Shown here: positions 28,253 through 36,390 of the stretch, one piece after another | Numbering within the stretch: position 1 is the stretch's first letter | Layout of the letters: each line of letters begins with the position of its first letter | Assembly (NCBI RefSeq): GCF_040196175.1 | Contig: NZ_JBEFNF010000001.1 | Location: 930,001-994,000 of the forward strand | Direction of reading: 5' to 3' | DNA: 64,000 nt | From: Halospina sp040196175 | GTDB lineage: Bacteria; Pseudomonadota; Gammaproteobacteria; Pseudomonadales; Oleiphilaceae | The notes under the pieces: model-generated | Databases searched by the model: none | Told to the model about the DNA's origin: nothing | The model's input: only the letters and a program-made list of their open reading frames with translations | Translations under genes and position numbers: made by a program

Positions 28253-29707
28253 TCAGGTTCCGCAAAAGGTTCTTGGAACACGTTCCTGTGGTGCTGGCGG
28301 GCTCCGGTAGTCGGAATTATCGGCATCAGCTGAGAAAGGAGCCTTGAGCGCGGCCATCAGAGAATGGAACCGGCGCAGATCGCCTTGCTGGGCTGCACTG
28401 ATGGCCGCCTCGACCTGATGGTTACGCGGAATAACGGCTGGGTTGGCTTCCCACATGACATCCGGTGAGTCCAACATTCCAATCCAGCAGGAACTCCACT
28501 GTTGTGCGTCATCTGTGTTTCCGAACAGGGAGGCAGCGGCTTTCTGCGGACTATCCATTTGGGTAATCCGTGTCATTTCCCGGAAAGTTTCAGTGAAGTC
28601 GCTGCCATTGCGCTGCATGAGCGCAAGCAGGTCGTGAACGACGCTCTCATTTTCGGGGGTAAGGTTGCTGACGCCGATCTTGCGACCAAAACGTTGGCGC
28701 CATGCGGCGTTATAGTGCTCACGGTAGGCTCCCAGCAGGGTTTTTGCTGTTTCAATTGCTTCGTCTTTACTGCCGTCAAAGAGCGGAAGCAGGGATTCGG
28801 CAAACCGAGCCAGGTTCCAATAGCCGATTTCAGCCTGATTGGCGTAGGCGTAGCGACCCCTAGCGTCAATGGAACTGAAAACGGTATCGGCGTGGTAGTG
28901 ATCCATGAAGGCGCAGGGCCCATAGTCGACGGTTTCGCCGCTGATGGCCATGTTATCCGTGTTCATGACGCCATGGATGAAGCCAACACTCATCCAGTCC
29001 GCTATCAGCTCCGCCTGTTGCTCGGCAACCGCCCTGAGCAGGCTCTGATAAGGCTGATCCTCGAACATCACTGAGGGGTAATGCCGGGCAATGGCGTAAT
29101 CGGCGAGCGTACGGATAGCTTCAGTGTCCTGGCGATAGGCGAAGTATTCAAACGTGCCTACTCGAATATGGCTGGCCGCCACGCGGGTAAGAATGGCGCC
29201 GGGCTCCGGGCCTTCCCGCATCACCGTGCTGCCTGTGGTAACAGCTGCCAGCGCTCTCGTGGTCGGGATGCCCAGCGCGTGCATGGCCTCGCTGACAATG
29301 TATTCGCGGATAACCGGGCCGATTGGAGCCCGTCCATCCCCGCCGCGGGAGAAACCAGTGCGGCCAGCGCCCTTGAGCTGTATATCGCGGCGTTTCTGGC
29401 ACTGATCGATGACCTCACCGATGAGAATGGCACGCCCGTCGCCGAGCTGGGGAACGAAATTCCCGAACTGATGACCGGCGTAGGCCAGGGCGATCGGCTC
29501 AGCATTCTCCGGAAGACTGTTTCCGGAAAAGACAGAGGCGAGTTCGTGTTCATCGGATTCATTCACCTCAATGCCCAGCTCCTCGGCAAGTGGGCTATTG
29601 AAGCGGATGAGCTCCGGGTCGGGTGCTTGCGCCGGCTTTGCGGGTTGATGGAAGGACTCGGGGAGTCGGGCGTAACTGTTGTCGAACGGGAAAGGCGGAA
29701 GCGGCAT
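28253..29707 (-). CDS. selO: Protein adenylyltransferase SelO
   Basis: 484-residue pseudokinase-fold enzyme (formerly UPF0061) that transfers AMP from ATP to Ser, Thr or Tyr of target proteins; linked to redox stress in E. coli. Family blocks: YAGHQFGNFVPQLGDGRA, QLKGAGRTGFSRGGDGRA, SVGFIHGVMNTDNM (catalytic loop) and YGPCAFMDHY (metal-binding DYGP-like). C-terminal CGT with a penultimate-type Cys is present, as is typical. Monocistronic; divergent from tRNA-Pro. Confidence 0.96.
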   Translation of the reverse strand: MPLPPFPFDNSYARLPESFHQPAKPAQAPDPELIRFNSPLAEELGIEVNESDEHELASVFSGNSLPENAEPIALAYAGHQFGNFVPQLGDGRAILIGEVIDQCQKRRDIQLKGAGRTGFSRGGDGRAPIGPVIREYIVSEAMHALGIPTTRALAAVTTGSTVMREGPEPGAILTRVAASHIRVGTFEYFAYRQDTEAIRTLADYAIARHYPSVMFEDQPYQSLLRAVAEQQAELIADWMSVGFIHGVMNTDNMAISGETVDYGPCAFMDHYHADTVFSSIDARGRYAYANQAEIGYWNLARFAESLLPLFDGSKDEAIETAKTLLGAYREHYNAAWRQRFGRKIGVSNLTPENESVVHDLLALMQRNGSDFTETFREMTRITQMDSPQKAAASLFGNTDDAQQWSSCWIGMLDSPDVMWEANPAVIPRNHQVEAAISAAQQGDLRRFHSLMAALKAPFSADADNSDYRSPPAPQERVPRTFCGT

Positions 29708-29797
29708 GCGATCCTCTGACAGTTGAACACATGAGATAGTCTAGTTGAGTTACACTACGTTTTGCGTTCGAGATTGGACTCCTCGAACAGCTTCAGC

Positions 29798-29827
29798 TTG
29801 ACAGGTACGCATCACAATCCTGATAAT
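29798..29827 (+). promoter_or_regulatory. Sigma-70 promoter of tRNA-Pro
   Basis: -35 TTGACA (29798-29803) and -10 GATAAT (29822-29827) with 18-bp spacing, followed by a GC-rich discriminator (GCGCTCGC) typical of stringently controlled stable RNA promoters. It is 40 bp before the tRNA. Confidence 0.75.
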
Positions 29828-29867
29828 GCGCTCGCATTGCGGCAAGGCCGCATCCCATCCCTGATTT

Positions 29868-29944
29868 CGGCGTGTGGCGCAGTCTGGTAGCGCACTTCCT
29901 TCGGGAGGAAGGGGTCCCAGGTTCAAATCCTGGCACGCCGACCA
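29868..29944 (+). tRNA. tRNA-Pro (anticodon CGG)
   Basis: 77-nt tRNA with encoded CCA. Acceptor CGGCGTG pairs with CACGCCG. Anticodon stem CTTCC/GGAAG with loop TTCGGGA gives CGG. T-arm CCAGGTTCAAATCCTGG is intact. Confidence 0.97.
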
Positions 29945-29953
29945 TAATCTTTC

Positions 29954-30414
29954 TCAAAAAGTACTTCCCAGCTCTTTCACACCCTCAACGTCCCAGGAGA
30001 ACCTCTTGAGGAATGCGTGTACGCGGGGGCGGTTTTTGTTTGCTGCATGATGCTCTGTGAGCTCCCCGATGGAATCGATCACAACGTAGTCGGGCACAGC
30101 CAGCCCGGTACGGATTCTTTTGAGTTGGGGTCTGGAATCTCCAGGCTCCGCTAGAGCCCACGTCTCCGGCAGCAACGGAACCCCAGAGAGCGGTTACGAG
30201 TACGGACAGCAGCTCCACGGGCTCCCCGAGTCGCTCGCCATCTTGGAGTCCCATGGAACGTAGGCAAGCTGTACCGGAACCACCGCGGCGTCCTGCCCAG
30301 GATTATCTTTATCTTTTTGTCGTCAGAGCAGCCAGCGAGCAGCGCCCCAAGCAGGAGCCAGCCAAGCACGTTTCCTCTGGAGCGGAAACGTGAACAGGGC
30401 AAGCACAGCACCAT
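29954..30414 (-). pseudogene. Decayed OpuAC/ProX-type glycine-betaine binding lipoprotein
   Basis: Pieces of one OpuAC-like protein are spread over three minus-strand frames. The start is intact: ribosome site AGAGG, signal peptide and lipobox LLAGC, then CSDDKKIKII. A frame change leads to VPVQLAYVPWDSKMASD, a second to GEPVELLSVLVTALWGSVAAGDV, and a third to RTGLAVPDYVVIDSIGEL and HAFLKRFSWDVEGV. These correspond in order to the N-terminal strand, the LWGSVAAGD segment, the hinge GLAVPDYV and the C-terminal FLK-x-FSW of betaine-binding proteins. The middle of the protein is missing. At least three frameshifts plus deletions; non-functional. Confidence 0.8.
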
Positions 30415-30791
30415 GGCGACCTCTTATCGATTAAATCAATAATAAGTTCAATACGATCACCCAATAGCATAGCTGGCAGGCTGCCTGCATTCCAGGTACC
30501 GCCATCCTGCATTAACGGAGAGCCTGCCTGTGGTCCGTGATCGCGTAAAGATCGATCAGGGGTCAAGCGCCTGTATGAGGGCATGGTGGTACGACTGCGG
30601 CGTGCCGATTTTTAAAAGCCTTGTCATCAAAATGCCACTTAAAGTGCCTACCTTTCTTAAGGGCGTTTGAGGCTAGGGTGTCTGTCTGAAATCCACCCGG
30701 TAAGTTTTTGTTGACTGAACGTTCAATCAATAACAGTATTAGCCTCTTCGTAGTAAGTAGAATTACGTATTGATTGATGAGGAGCAATTTT
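30415..30791. other. 377-bp non-coding stretch upstream of phoD
   Basis: No supported gene. Contains the upstream region of the OpuAC pseudogene (minus strand) and of the Tat phosphatase gene (plus strand). The one notable element is the dyad at 30711-30730. Overlapping open frames here have no family resemblance and no ribosome sites. Confidence 0.5.
30711..30730. promoter_or_regulatory. BetI/TetR-like palindromic operator
   Basis: The 20-bp element TTGACTGAACGTTCAATCAA has a perfect 10-bp palindromic core, TGAACGTTCA (30716-30725), with TTGA and TCAA at the ends. This resembles TetR-family operators, in particular the BetI type as I remember it. It lies about 62 bp before the phosphatase start and about 300 bp before the start of the OpuAC pseudogene. 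Confidence 0.45.
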
Positions 30792-32495
30792 ATGGGTCGC
30801 TTAACCCGGCGTGATTTCATTCGAGGCAGTGCCTACGCATTGGGTGCGTTCGCTGTTTCCTCAAGCCTCCAAGGTTGTCTTGACAGTAGCGATCAGCAGC
30901 CGGCGCGGTTCGAACAGGGGGTGGCGAGTGGTGACCCTCTGCAGGACCGTGTGATCATCTGGACCCGTGCCGTTCCGCTGTCATCTGGCGCCAATGAGGG
31001 TATTGAGGTCAATTACGAAGTTGCAGAGGATGAAGCATTCACAAACGTTATTCGCAATGGCAGCCAAACCGTCACTGCAGATCATGACTACACCCTGAAG
31101 GTTGACGTTCAACGCCTGAAGCCTGGCAAGACCTATTTCTATCGGTTCAGCGCCGGCGGCAACACCTCTGAAACCGGCAAGACGCGCACCCTCCCGGAAG
31201 GCTCTGTGGATCAGGTTCGTCTTGCTGTAGTGTCGTGCTCCAACTATCCAGCAGGCTATTTCCATGCTTACGGCGAAATTGCAAAAGAGTCTGAGCTCGA
31301 TGCTTTTGTGCACTTGGGGGATTATCTGTATGAATACGGCGCAGGCGAATACGCAACTGAGGACGCACAAGCCCTTGGTCGGGTTCCGGACCCAGCTAAA
31401 GAACTGATCACGCTGGCGGATTACCGAGCGCGCTACGCCCAGTACCGCTCGGATGGCGATTTGAAGACGTTGCACCGCACGCTGCCGATGATTGCTGTAT
31501 GGGATGATCACGAGGTGGCGAACGACGCATGGCGTAAGGGAGCCGAGAATCACGAGGAGAGTGACGGCGAAGGTGATTACGCAGTTCGAAAGCGTGAGGC
31601 ACTGCAGGCCTACTTTGAGTGGATGCCGGTGCGCCCTGTTCAGGCAAACGACCAGGCAATCTACCGAAGCTTTGACTTTGGCAACCTGGTGAGTCTGCAC
31701 ATGCTGGACACCCGGATCATTGGGCGTGAGGAGCCTTACGCGCTTGGTGATTTTGTCACCGATCAGGGTTTTGATGGAGAAAAGTTCGCAGCGCAAGTTG
31801 GTGATGAAAACCGAACATTGCTCGGTGCTGAGCAGCTGAACTGGCTTAAAAACCGTATGGGGGGATCCAATGCGACCTGGCAGGTGCTGGGGCAGCAGGT
31901 TCTCATGGGGCGGATGGAATGGCCTGCAGAGCTGCTAACACAAGGACCTGATCCTGAGAGTTTGAGCGAGTTGGCAACCATTAAGCAGCGAATACTCAAT
32001 AGTGATGAAAGCGTGACCAAGGAGGAGAAGGCACGTGTCCAAAATGTGCTCCCGTATAACCTGGATGCCTGGGATGGCTATATTGCAGAGCGCGAGCGCG
32101 TTCTCGGGACGGCTTTGAAGGCTGACAAAAACCTGGTTGTGCTTGCTGGGGATACCCACAATGCGTGGGCCAATGACCTGACGACAGGGGCAGGCGAAAA
32201 CGTTGGTGCTGAATTCGCTACATCATCGATTTCGTCCCCAGGGCTTGAGTCGTATTTAAAGCTAGCTGAAAATCAGATACCTAGTGTTGAGGCTGCCTTT
32301 CAGCTGCTGATTGATAACTTGCGCTACACCAATGTCAGCCAGCGGGGTTACATGGTGGTAACCTTTACCGAAGACAATGCGCGGGCAGACTGGCGGTTCG
32401 TAACGACGATCAAAGCAGATGAGTATTCGGTTGATCAGAAACGTGCGAAGTCATTGCAGATCGGGGCTGGTGAGAAGCAGGTTAAAGAGGTCTAG
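30792..32495 (+). CDS. phoD: Tat-exported PhoD-like alkaline phosphatase D family protein
   Basis: 567 residues. Twin-arginine signal LTRRDFIRGSAYALGAF, possibly continuing to a lipobox-like SLQGC. The PhoD N-terminal beta domain (FEQGVASGDPLQDRVIIWTR) and metallophosphatase domain follow. Metal-binding motifs: GDYLYEYGAGEYA, WDDHEVANDAW and AGDTHNAW. A periplasmic phosphodi- or monoesterase releasing phosphate from organic phosphates is expected. ATG at 30792 with GAGGAG upstream; an earlier in-frame ATG at 30774 is less likely. GC content is visibly lower than in neighbours. The BetI-like dyad lies just upstream. Confidence 0.92.
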   Translation: MGRLTRRDFIRGSAYALGAFAVSSSLQGCLDSSDQQPARFEQGVASGDPLQDRVIIWTRAVPLSSGANEGIEVNYEVAEDEAFTNVIRNGSQTVTADHDYTLKVDVQRLKPGKTYFYRFSAGGNTSETGKTRTLPEGSVDQVRLAVVSCSNYPAGYFHAYGEIAKESELDAFVHLGDYLYEYGAGEYATEDAQALGRVPDPAKELITLADYRARYAQYRSDGDLKTLHRTLPMIAVWDDHEVANDAWRKGAENHEESDGEGDYAVRKREALQAYFEWMPVRPVQANDQAIYRSFDFGNLVSLHMLDTRIIGREEPYALGDFVTDQGFDGEKFAAQVGDENRTLLGAEQLNWLKNRMGGSNATWQVLGQQVLMGRMEWPAELLTQGPDPESLSELATIKQRILNSDESVTKEEKARVQNVLPYNLDAWDGYIAERERVLGTALKADKNLVVLAGDTHNAWANDLTTGAGENVGAEFATSSISSPGLESYLKLAENQIPSVEAAFQLLIDNLRYTNVSQRGYMVVTFTEDNARADWRFVTTIKADEYSVDQKRAKSLQIGAGEKQVKEV

Positions 32496-32525
32496 TTAAG
32501 ATCTACCTGCTGGCTCAGCTGCGGA

Positions 32526-32581
32526 AGCGCCCCACTGTTTCTGTTTTTTCCGGCGCCACAGCCGGCTGACAGCGGGGCGCT
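32526..32581 (+). terminator. Long stem-loop after phoD
   Basis: AGCGCCCC (32526-32533) pairs with GGGGCGCT (32574-32581) and encloses a second hairpin, CCGGC/GCCGG (32550-32565). It lies between the convergent stops of phoD and the second DUF6160-like gene. No clear T-run, so termination is only probable. Confidence 0.45.
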
Positions 32582-32638
32582 GTTACCCATCCAGAAAGCC
32601 AATCCTGAGGAAGGCTTTACTTAACGACCATGACGGCA

Positions 32639-33526
32639 CTACTCCCGTCCGTAGATGGCCATTTCCGTACCGCTGACATCAAGGTTATCAATGGCGACAG
32701 AACCAATACTGGCCTTACCAGTACTGTCGCCACTACCCACATTGATCGTGGGCATCCAGATGTCACTCACGAAGCTGTCAATCTTGACCCGTAGGGTCTC
32801 ATCCGGGCCTGTTCCGGAGAGCGCCGGGCCCGACCCCAGCCTCAGGTCCAGAGGCACCGGCTCAAGCGCCAGTTTCGTCGAATCAGTATTTGGGAACTTG
32901 CCGACCTCTTTGAGTCCGCTATGGACCTGGCCTTCCAGGGACCCCGGACCGCCCATGCGGAACCCTTCCAGCGAAACAGCGGCTACGTCGAAATCCACGT
33001 CCAGGTTTTCAATGGCAAAGTCAGCATCCAGCTTCAGTGAGCCAGCACCGCCGGCGTTTCCCTGCAGATCTTCGACCTTGGCACGGAGGTTGAAGTTAGA
33101 AACCCAGGTGCGCATGTCAATATCGGAGATGAGGGTTGCGGAACCCGAATCACCACTCAGGCCAACCGATCCAATCGACACATCAAGATCTACCGGATTA
33201 AACCCCAAAGGACCGAACTTCAACAGAGCGTCACCGTTTTCCTGCAGATCAATGTCGATCTTCATGTTGAGATTGTTATCTAGGTTGGCAACATTACCGA
33301 AGCCCCCAATCTCGATATCATTGACCAGCACCGATCCGGTTGAAGGACCTTGTGAGTAGTCTATCTGGTCGATTTCAACACGGGTATCAAGTTCAATCGT
33401 TACCCCTGCCTGACCGGTGATTTCTCCCATGGCTGCGTCACCGAGCTGCTCAATCCCGGCGGATTGAGCAGCCCATGGCACGACTGCTATTACCGCTCCA
33501 AAGGTTATTGTTTTCAGGCCTTTCAT
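32639..33526 (-). CDS. Exported DUF6160-like protein, paralogue 2
   Basis: 295 residues. Signal peptide (GAVIAVVPWAAQSAG), then MGEITGQAGVTIELD. Parallel to paralogue 1 (23794-24726) throughout: YSQG-x3-TGSVLV-x2-I-x-IGG, the DFDVAA-x-SL core, PDETLRV, SIGSV-x-I-x-NL and the identical end MAIYGRE. AGGAG 6 bp before the ATG. Unlike paralogue 1 it stands alone, without the DUF6801-like gene. Function unknown. Confidence 0.75.
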   Translation of the reverse strand: MKGLKTITFGAVIAVVPWAAQSAGIEQLGDAAMGEITGQAGVTIELDTRVEIDQIDYSQGPSTGSVLVNDIEIGGFGNVANLDNNLNMKIDIDLQENGDALLKFGPLGFNPVDLDVSIGSVGLSGDSGSATLISDIDMRTWVSNFNLRAKVEDLQGNAGGAGSLKLDADFAIENLDVDFDVAAVSLEGFRMGGPGSLEGQVHSGLKEVGKFPNTDSTKLALEPVPLDLRLGSGPALSGTGPDETLRVKIDSFVSDIWMPTINVGSGDSTGKASIGSVAIDNLDVSGTEMAIYGRE

Positions 33527-33898
33527 TTACAACTCCTGCTGCGTTTCATTGTTTGGTTTTTTTATTATTGGATCAGTCCCAAGGGACCTCATTGAAAACA
33601 TTAGCAGACCAATACCCGATTTAATGCGACAACCTGACTGAGCTATTAACCTTTTTTAATATCTGCCTAAAAGTTCATACTCTGAATCCGGTTTCATGGG
33701 TTCCATTCACGGTCGATCCCGGTTCTGGTCGGAAACCTGTTTCCTTTCTATATTAGGCTTGCTTGGCATCTGGAAATGGTTGCGCGTAGGGTAGTCAGGA
33801 CAAGGTTTGCGAAGTGAGATTACGGCCAGTGTACCTTGGTGCCATTTTTCACGGCGCATCATCGGTTCTCAGTCAAGACTGGAGGTATTTTAACCAAT
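33527..33898. other. 372-bp intergenic region
   Basis: Shared upstream region of the second DUF6160-like gene (minus) and the CIA30 gene (plus). AT-rich near 33540-33660 (runs of T and TTAATATC). No open frame with a ribosome site and no convincing repeat or RNA gene was seen. Confidence 0.4.
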
Positions 33899-34399
33899 AT
33901 GCGGGTGGTTGATTTCAACAACCCGGGCGAAGCGGATGCCTGGTGGGCCGTGAATGACGGCGTTATGGGAGGCGTATCCCACAGCCATCTGCGGATTGTT
34001 GAGGGTGTTGGCATTTTTGAGGGCCACACATCGCTGGAGAACGGGGGTGGATTTGCATCGGTGCGGCGACAACCCGCTCGTTATGGGCTGGGCAACTGCA
34101 CGGGCATACGCCTTTCGGTGCGGGGTGACGGGCGAACCTATCAGCTTCGCCTGAGAACTAGGGCGTTGCCTGAAGGCGGCGCTTACAGGGCGCGCTTCAC
34201 GACCGTCAACGGCGAGTGGGTTGACGTTATTCTGGGTTGGTCTGAATTCGAGCCTGTATTCCGCGGGCGCTTACTGGATGACGCACCGCCACTGGTGGCG
34301 AATGACATTCAACAGGTTGGGTTTCTGATCGCTGATCAATGCGCCGGTGATTTTCACCTTGAGATCGCGTCAATTGAGTCCATCGCGGCGCCGGTTTGA
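33899..34399 (+). CDS. CIA30 family protein
   Basis: 166 residues of the CIA30 (complex I intermediate-associated protein 30) galactose-binding-like fold. Typical: VDFNNPGEADAWWAVNDGVMGGVS, then GHTSLENGGGFASVR, and LRLRTRALPEGGAYRA with a C-terminal QVGFLIADQCAGDFHLEI. In bacteria the role is unclear. GGAGG precedes the ATG at a rather long 13 bp. The stop overlaps the cupin gene start (TGATG), implying coupling. Confidence 0.88.
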   Translation: MRVVDFNNPGEADAWWAVNDGVMGGVSHSHLRIVEGVGIFEGHTSLENGGGFASVRRQPARYGLGNCTGIRLSVRGDGRTYQLRLRTRALPEGGAYRARFTTVNGEWVDVILGWSEFEPVFRGRLLDDAPPLVANDIQQVGFLIADQCAGDFHLEIASIESIAAPV

Positions 34400-34713
34400 T
34401 GCGTAATCTTTTAGCCGGTTTGCCGAGCGACCTCGAGGATGAAGTGTTCGAGCCCATTCTTGAGGCTGAGCATGTCCGTATCGAGCGTATTGTCTCAAAA
34501 GGGCACACATCACCGCAGAAGGGCTGGTACGACCAGCAGGAGCATGAGTGGGTTGTCGTTCTGGAAGGTGCGGGAACCGTATTGTTTGAGCAGGGTCCTG
34601 AAGTCCATCTTGAAGAGGGCGATCACCTCACGATTCCGGCTCACTCCAGGCATAGGGTCAGCTGGACTGACCCCGAGCGAGTGACCGTCTGGCTTGCCGT
34701 GTTCTACCTTTAA
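34399..34713 (+). CDS. Cupin domain-containing protein
   Basis: 104-residue single cupin. The barrel motifs are partly visible: GHTSPQKGWYDQQEHEWVVVLEG (motif 1, with His and Glu) and EGDHLTIPAHSRHRVSW (motif 2 with two His). A metal-dependent small enzyme or binding protein; substrate unknown. Start overlaps the CIA30 stop. Confidence 0.88.
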   Translation: MRNLLAGLPSDLEDEVFEPILEAEHVRIERIVSKGHTSPQKGWYDQQEHEWVVVLEGAGTVLFEQGPEVHLEEGDHLTIPAHSRHRVSWTDPERVTVWLAVFYL

Positions 34714-34729
34714 AACGGAAGAGCTGCTT

Positions 34730-35257
34730 TCAGCTTTCCAACTCAACCCCGAGATTCTTTCCTACACGCTGAATGAAACCAGCGGACGCTACCACAAATG
34801 TTATTTCCGCGATCGCCTGATTGGAAAAGTGTGCTTTCAGCGCCTCCATTGCTTCCTCGGATGCTTTCACGTCGCGGGTGCTTTCGTAGGCAAAGCGAAT
34901 AACAGCCCGTTCGGGCTCGGAAAACAGGCCACTGTCGAATCCTTCCTCGTCCAACTCATCGATCTGGGAATCCAGCAATCCAGCCTGTTTGGCGGCCGGT
35001 ACGTGATGACCCTGGCAGTAATTACAGCCGTTAAGACGAGAGGCCGTCAGATAGGCGATCTCGCGAAGCCGGTTGGTGATGGAGAGCTGACCGAAATAGA
35101 TATCAAGAAGTGTGCCGATGCCCTGTGTCGCTGCGCCTGAGTGGCCGAGTAGTTTGGCCACGTTCGGAACCAGGCCCATGGTCTGTTCCAGCTGCTGGTA
35201 GACCTGCGTGGCGCCTTCCGCTTCCTGGCCTTTTTCAGCATAGGGGATTCGTGCCAT
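34730..35257 (-). CDS. AhpD/carboxymuconolactone decarboxylase family protein
   Basis: 175 residues with the AhpD-like peroxidase signature LNGCNYCQGHH (C-x-x-C-x3-H) and the ITNRLREIAYLTASR helix before it. Members act as alkylhydroperoxidases or peroxide-linked reductants. The 3' end runs into a bulged hairpin at 34717-34739 followed by GTTTT on the minus strand, a possible terminator. Converges with the cupin gene. Confidence 0.9.
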   Translation of the reverse strand: MARIPYAEKGQEAEGATQVYQQLEQTMGLVPNVAKLLGHSGAATQGIGTLLDIYFGQLSITNRLREIAYLTASRLNGCNYCQGHHVPAAKQAGLLDSQIDELDEEGFDSGLFSEPERAVIRFAYESTRDVKASEEAMEALKAHFSNQAIAEITFVVASAGFIQRVGKNLGVELES

Positions 35258-35415
35258 TCGTTTTACCTCGTTGTTGGATCAGTTTTTTGAACAAGGCACA
35301 GGCGCTTGCGGCCTGCTCCTTTATTTTCAGCTCCTTCGTTTTGATAGGTTATCTGATCCGGGAACTGGTTCGCGACCTGAGTCGGGCCCAACCGTGCGTT
35401 TTCCCATGAGGCACG

Positions 35416-35472
35416 GGTGTTGATATCGCTATTGATGATTTCGGGACCGGCTACTCGTCGCTGGCCTACGGC
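35416..35472 (+). pseudogene. Scrap of an EAL (cyclic-di-GMP phosphodiesterase) domain
   Basis: The plus strand reads VDIAIDDFGTGYSSLAYG in one frame, an almost textbook copy of the EAL-domain DDFGTGYSSL block. There is no start, no other EAL motif nearby, and the match stops abruptly at the 3' end of the opposite CLCA_X-like gene. It is a remnant of a deleted gene. Confidence 0.7.
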
Positions 35473-36197
35473 GATTCCCGGAAAAGGGCCCTTCCAAGAC
35501 GGGAGAAATAGGCGCTGAAAGCCTCATTAATGAGCTGGCGCTGTGGCTGTTGCGGGTATAGACCGGCACGAGCCTCATCGGATTGGCGCGTCCCTTTGAC
35601 CAGAAAAGGACTGTTGACTGGCGCATCCTGCACAAAGGCTTCAAAGGCGCGTGCCCCCATCTCCTCAGGGCGGCTGTAATAATGAATGCCCAGCTTCCGG
35701 TCCATACTGGCGGACGCGCTGAAAAGCGGACTGGGCTCGTTGCCGTCATCGCTTACTAGAATTCGACGCAAGCACTGAAACAGCCGTTGGTTAAGAGGGT
35801 GCCGAACGGGCGTGTACTCACTGAGCCAAGCGGCGCTCGCGAAACAATCTGACGGTGCATGGTTGAAAGCGTGAGATGCCAGATAATGATCAAGAGCGTG
35901 AAACCACTCGTGGGCTAGACTGCCTGCTCCCGCATTTTTGGCCAGCGAAAGACTGCGCTTGGCCGGCGTGTAGTGTGCGGAAACACCGCGCTGACCGCCG
36001 ATGCCATATTCAAGTGAGAGGCTGCCGCGCAGTGAGATGAGCGCCTCTGGCCCGCCCAGTATGGCCTTCAGGTCTTGTAGTGCACTAGCAAACCTGTCGG
36101 CCGCGCGCTGCTGTTCCTGGGCGGTTACCCAGTTACCGATACCGATACTGCGGAAATCATACTGGCGCCGGATTGCTGCAAAGCTGTTACTGTCCAT
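35466..36197 (-). CDS. CLCA_X-like putative zinc metallopeptidase
   Basis: 243 residues. A zinc-protease motif HEWFHALDHYL (H-E-x-x-H) lies near residue 96. The LPD1-like surroundings (LEYGIGGQRGVSAHY, YYSRPEEMGARAFEAFVQD, INEAFSAYFSRL) match the CLCA_X family as I remember it. Function unknown. The last codons and the TAG stop come from the EAL remnant, so the C-terminus may be slightly altered relative to relatives. Confidence 0.75.
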   Translation of the reverse strand: MDSNSFAAIRRQYDFRSIGIGNWVTAQEQQRAADRFASALQDLKAILGGPEALISLRGSLSLEYGIGGQRGVSAHYTPAKRSLSLAKNAGAGSLAHEWFHALDHYLASHAFNHAPSDCFASAAWLSEYTPVRHPLNQRLFQCLRRILVSDDGNEPSPLFSASASMDRKLGIHYYSRPEEMGARAFEAFVQDAPVNSPFLVKGTRQSDEARAGLYPQQPQRQLINEAFSAYFSRLGRALFRESP

Positions 36198-36390
36198 AAC
36201 CGCACTTTAAAGGGGTAGCATCGGTAACTGAAGGGGGCTGAGTATTCCGGGCTGTTATTCCTGATTGCGTTTCCTGTAATGGTTTTCCCTAAAAATCATT
36301 GATTTGTTGCATCGAGATTAGCAGGATGAAGATCGCCAGCAAGGCGCTGATAATGACTGAGCTACAGAACAACCCCGGAGCCGCCACTGA

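Noticed and set aside
29868..32600. Integrative element at tRNA-Pro
   Set aside because: No integrase and no repeat of the tRNA 3' end was found in the window; kept as a low-interest composition remark only.
33765..33795. TTGGCAT...TTGCGC as a sigma-54 promoter
   Set aside because: GG and GC are 15 bp apart instead of 10, so it does not fit the -24/-12 consensus.
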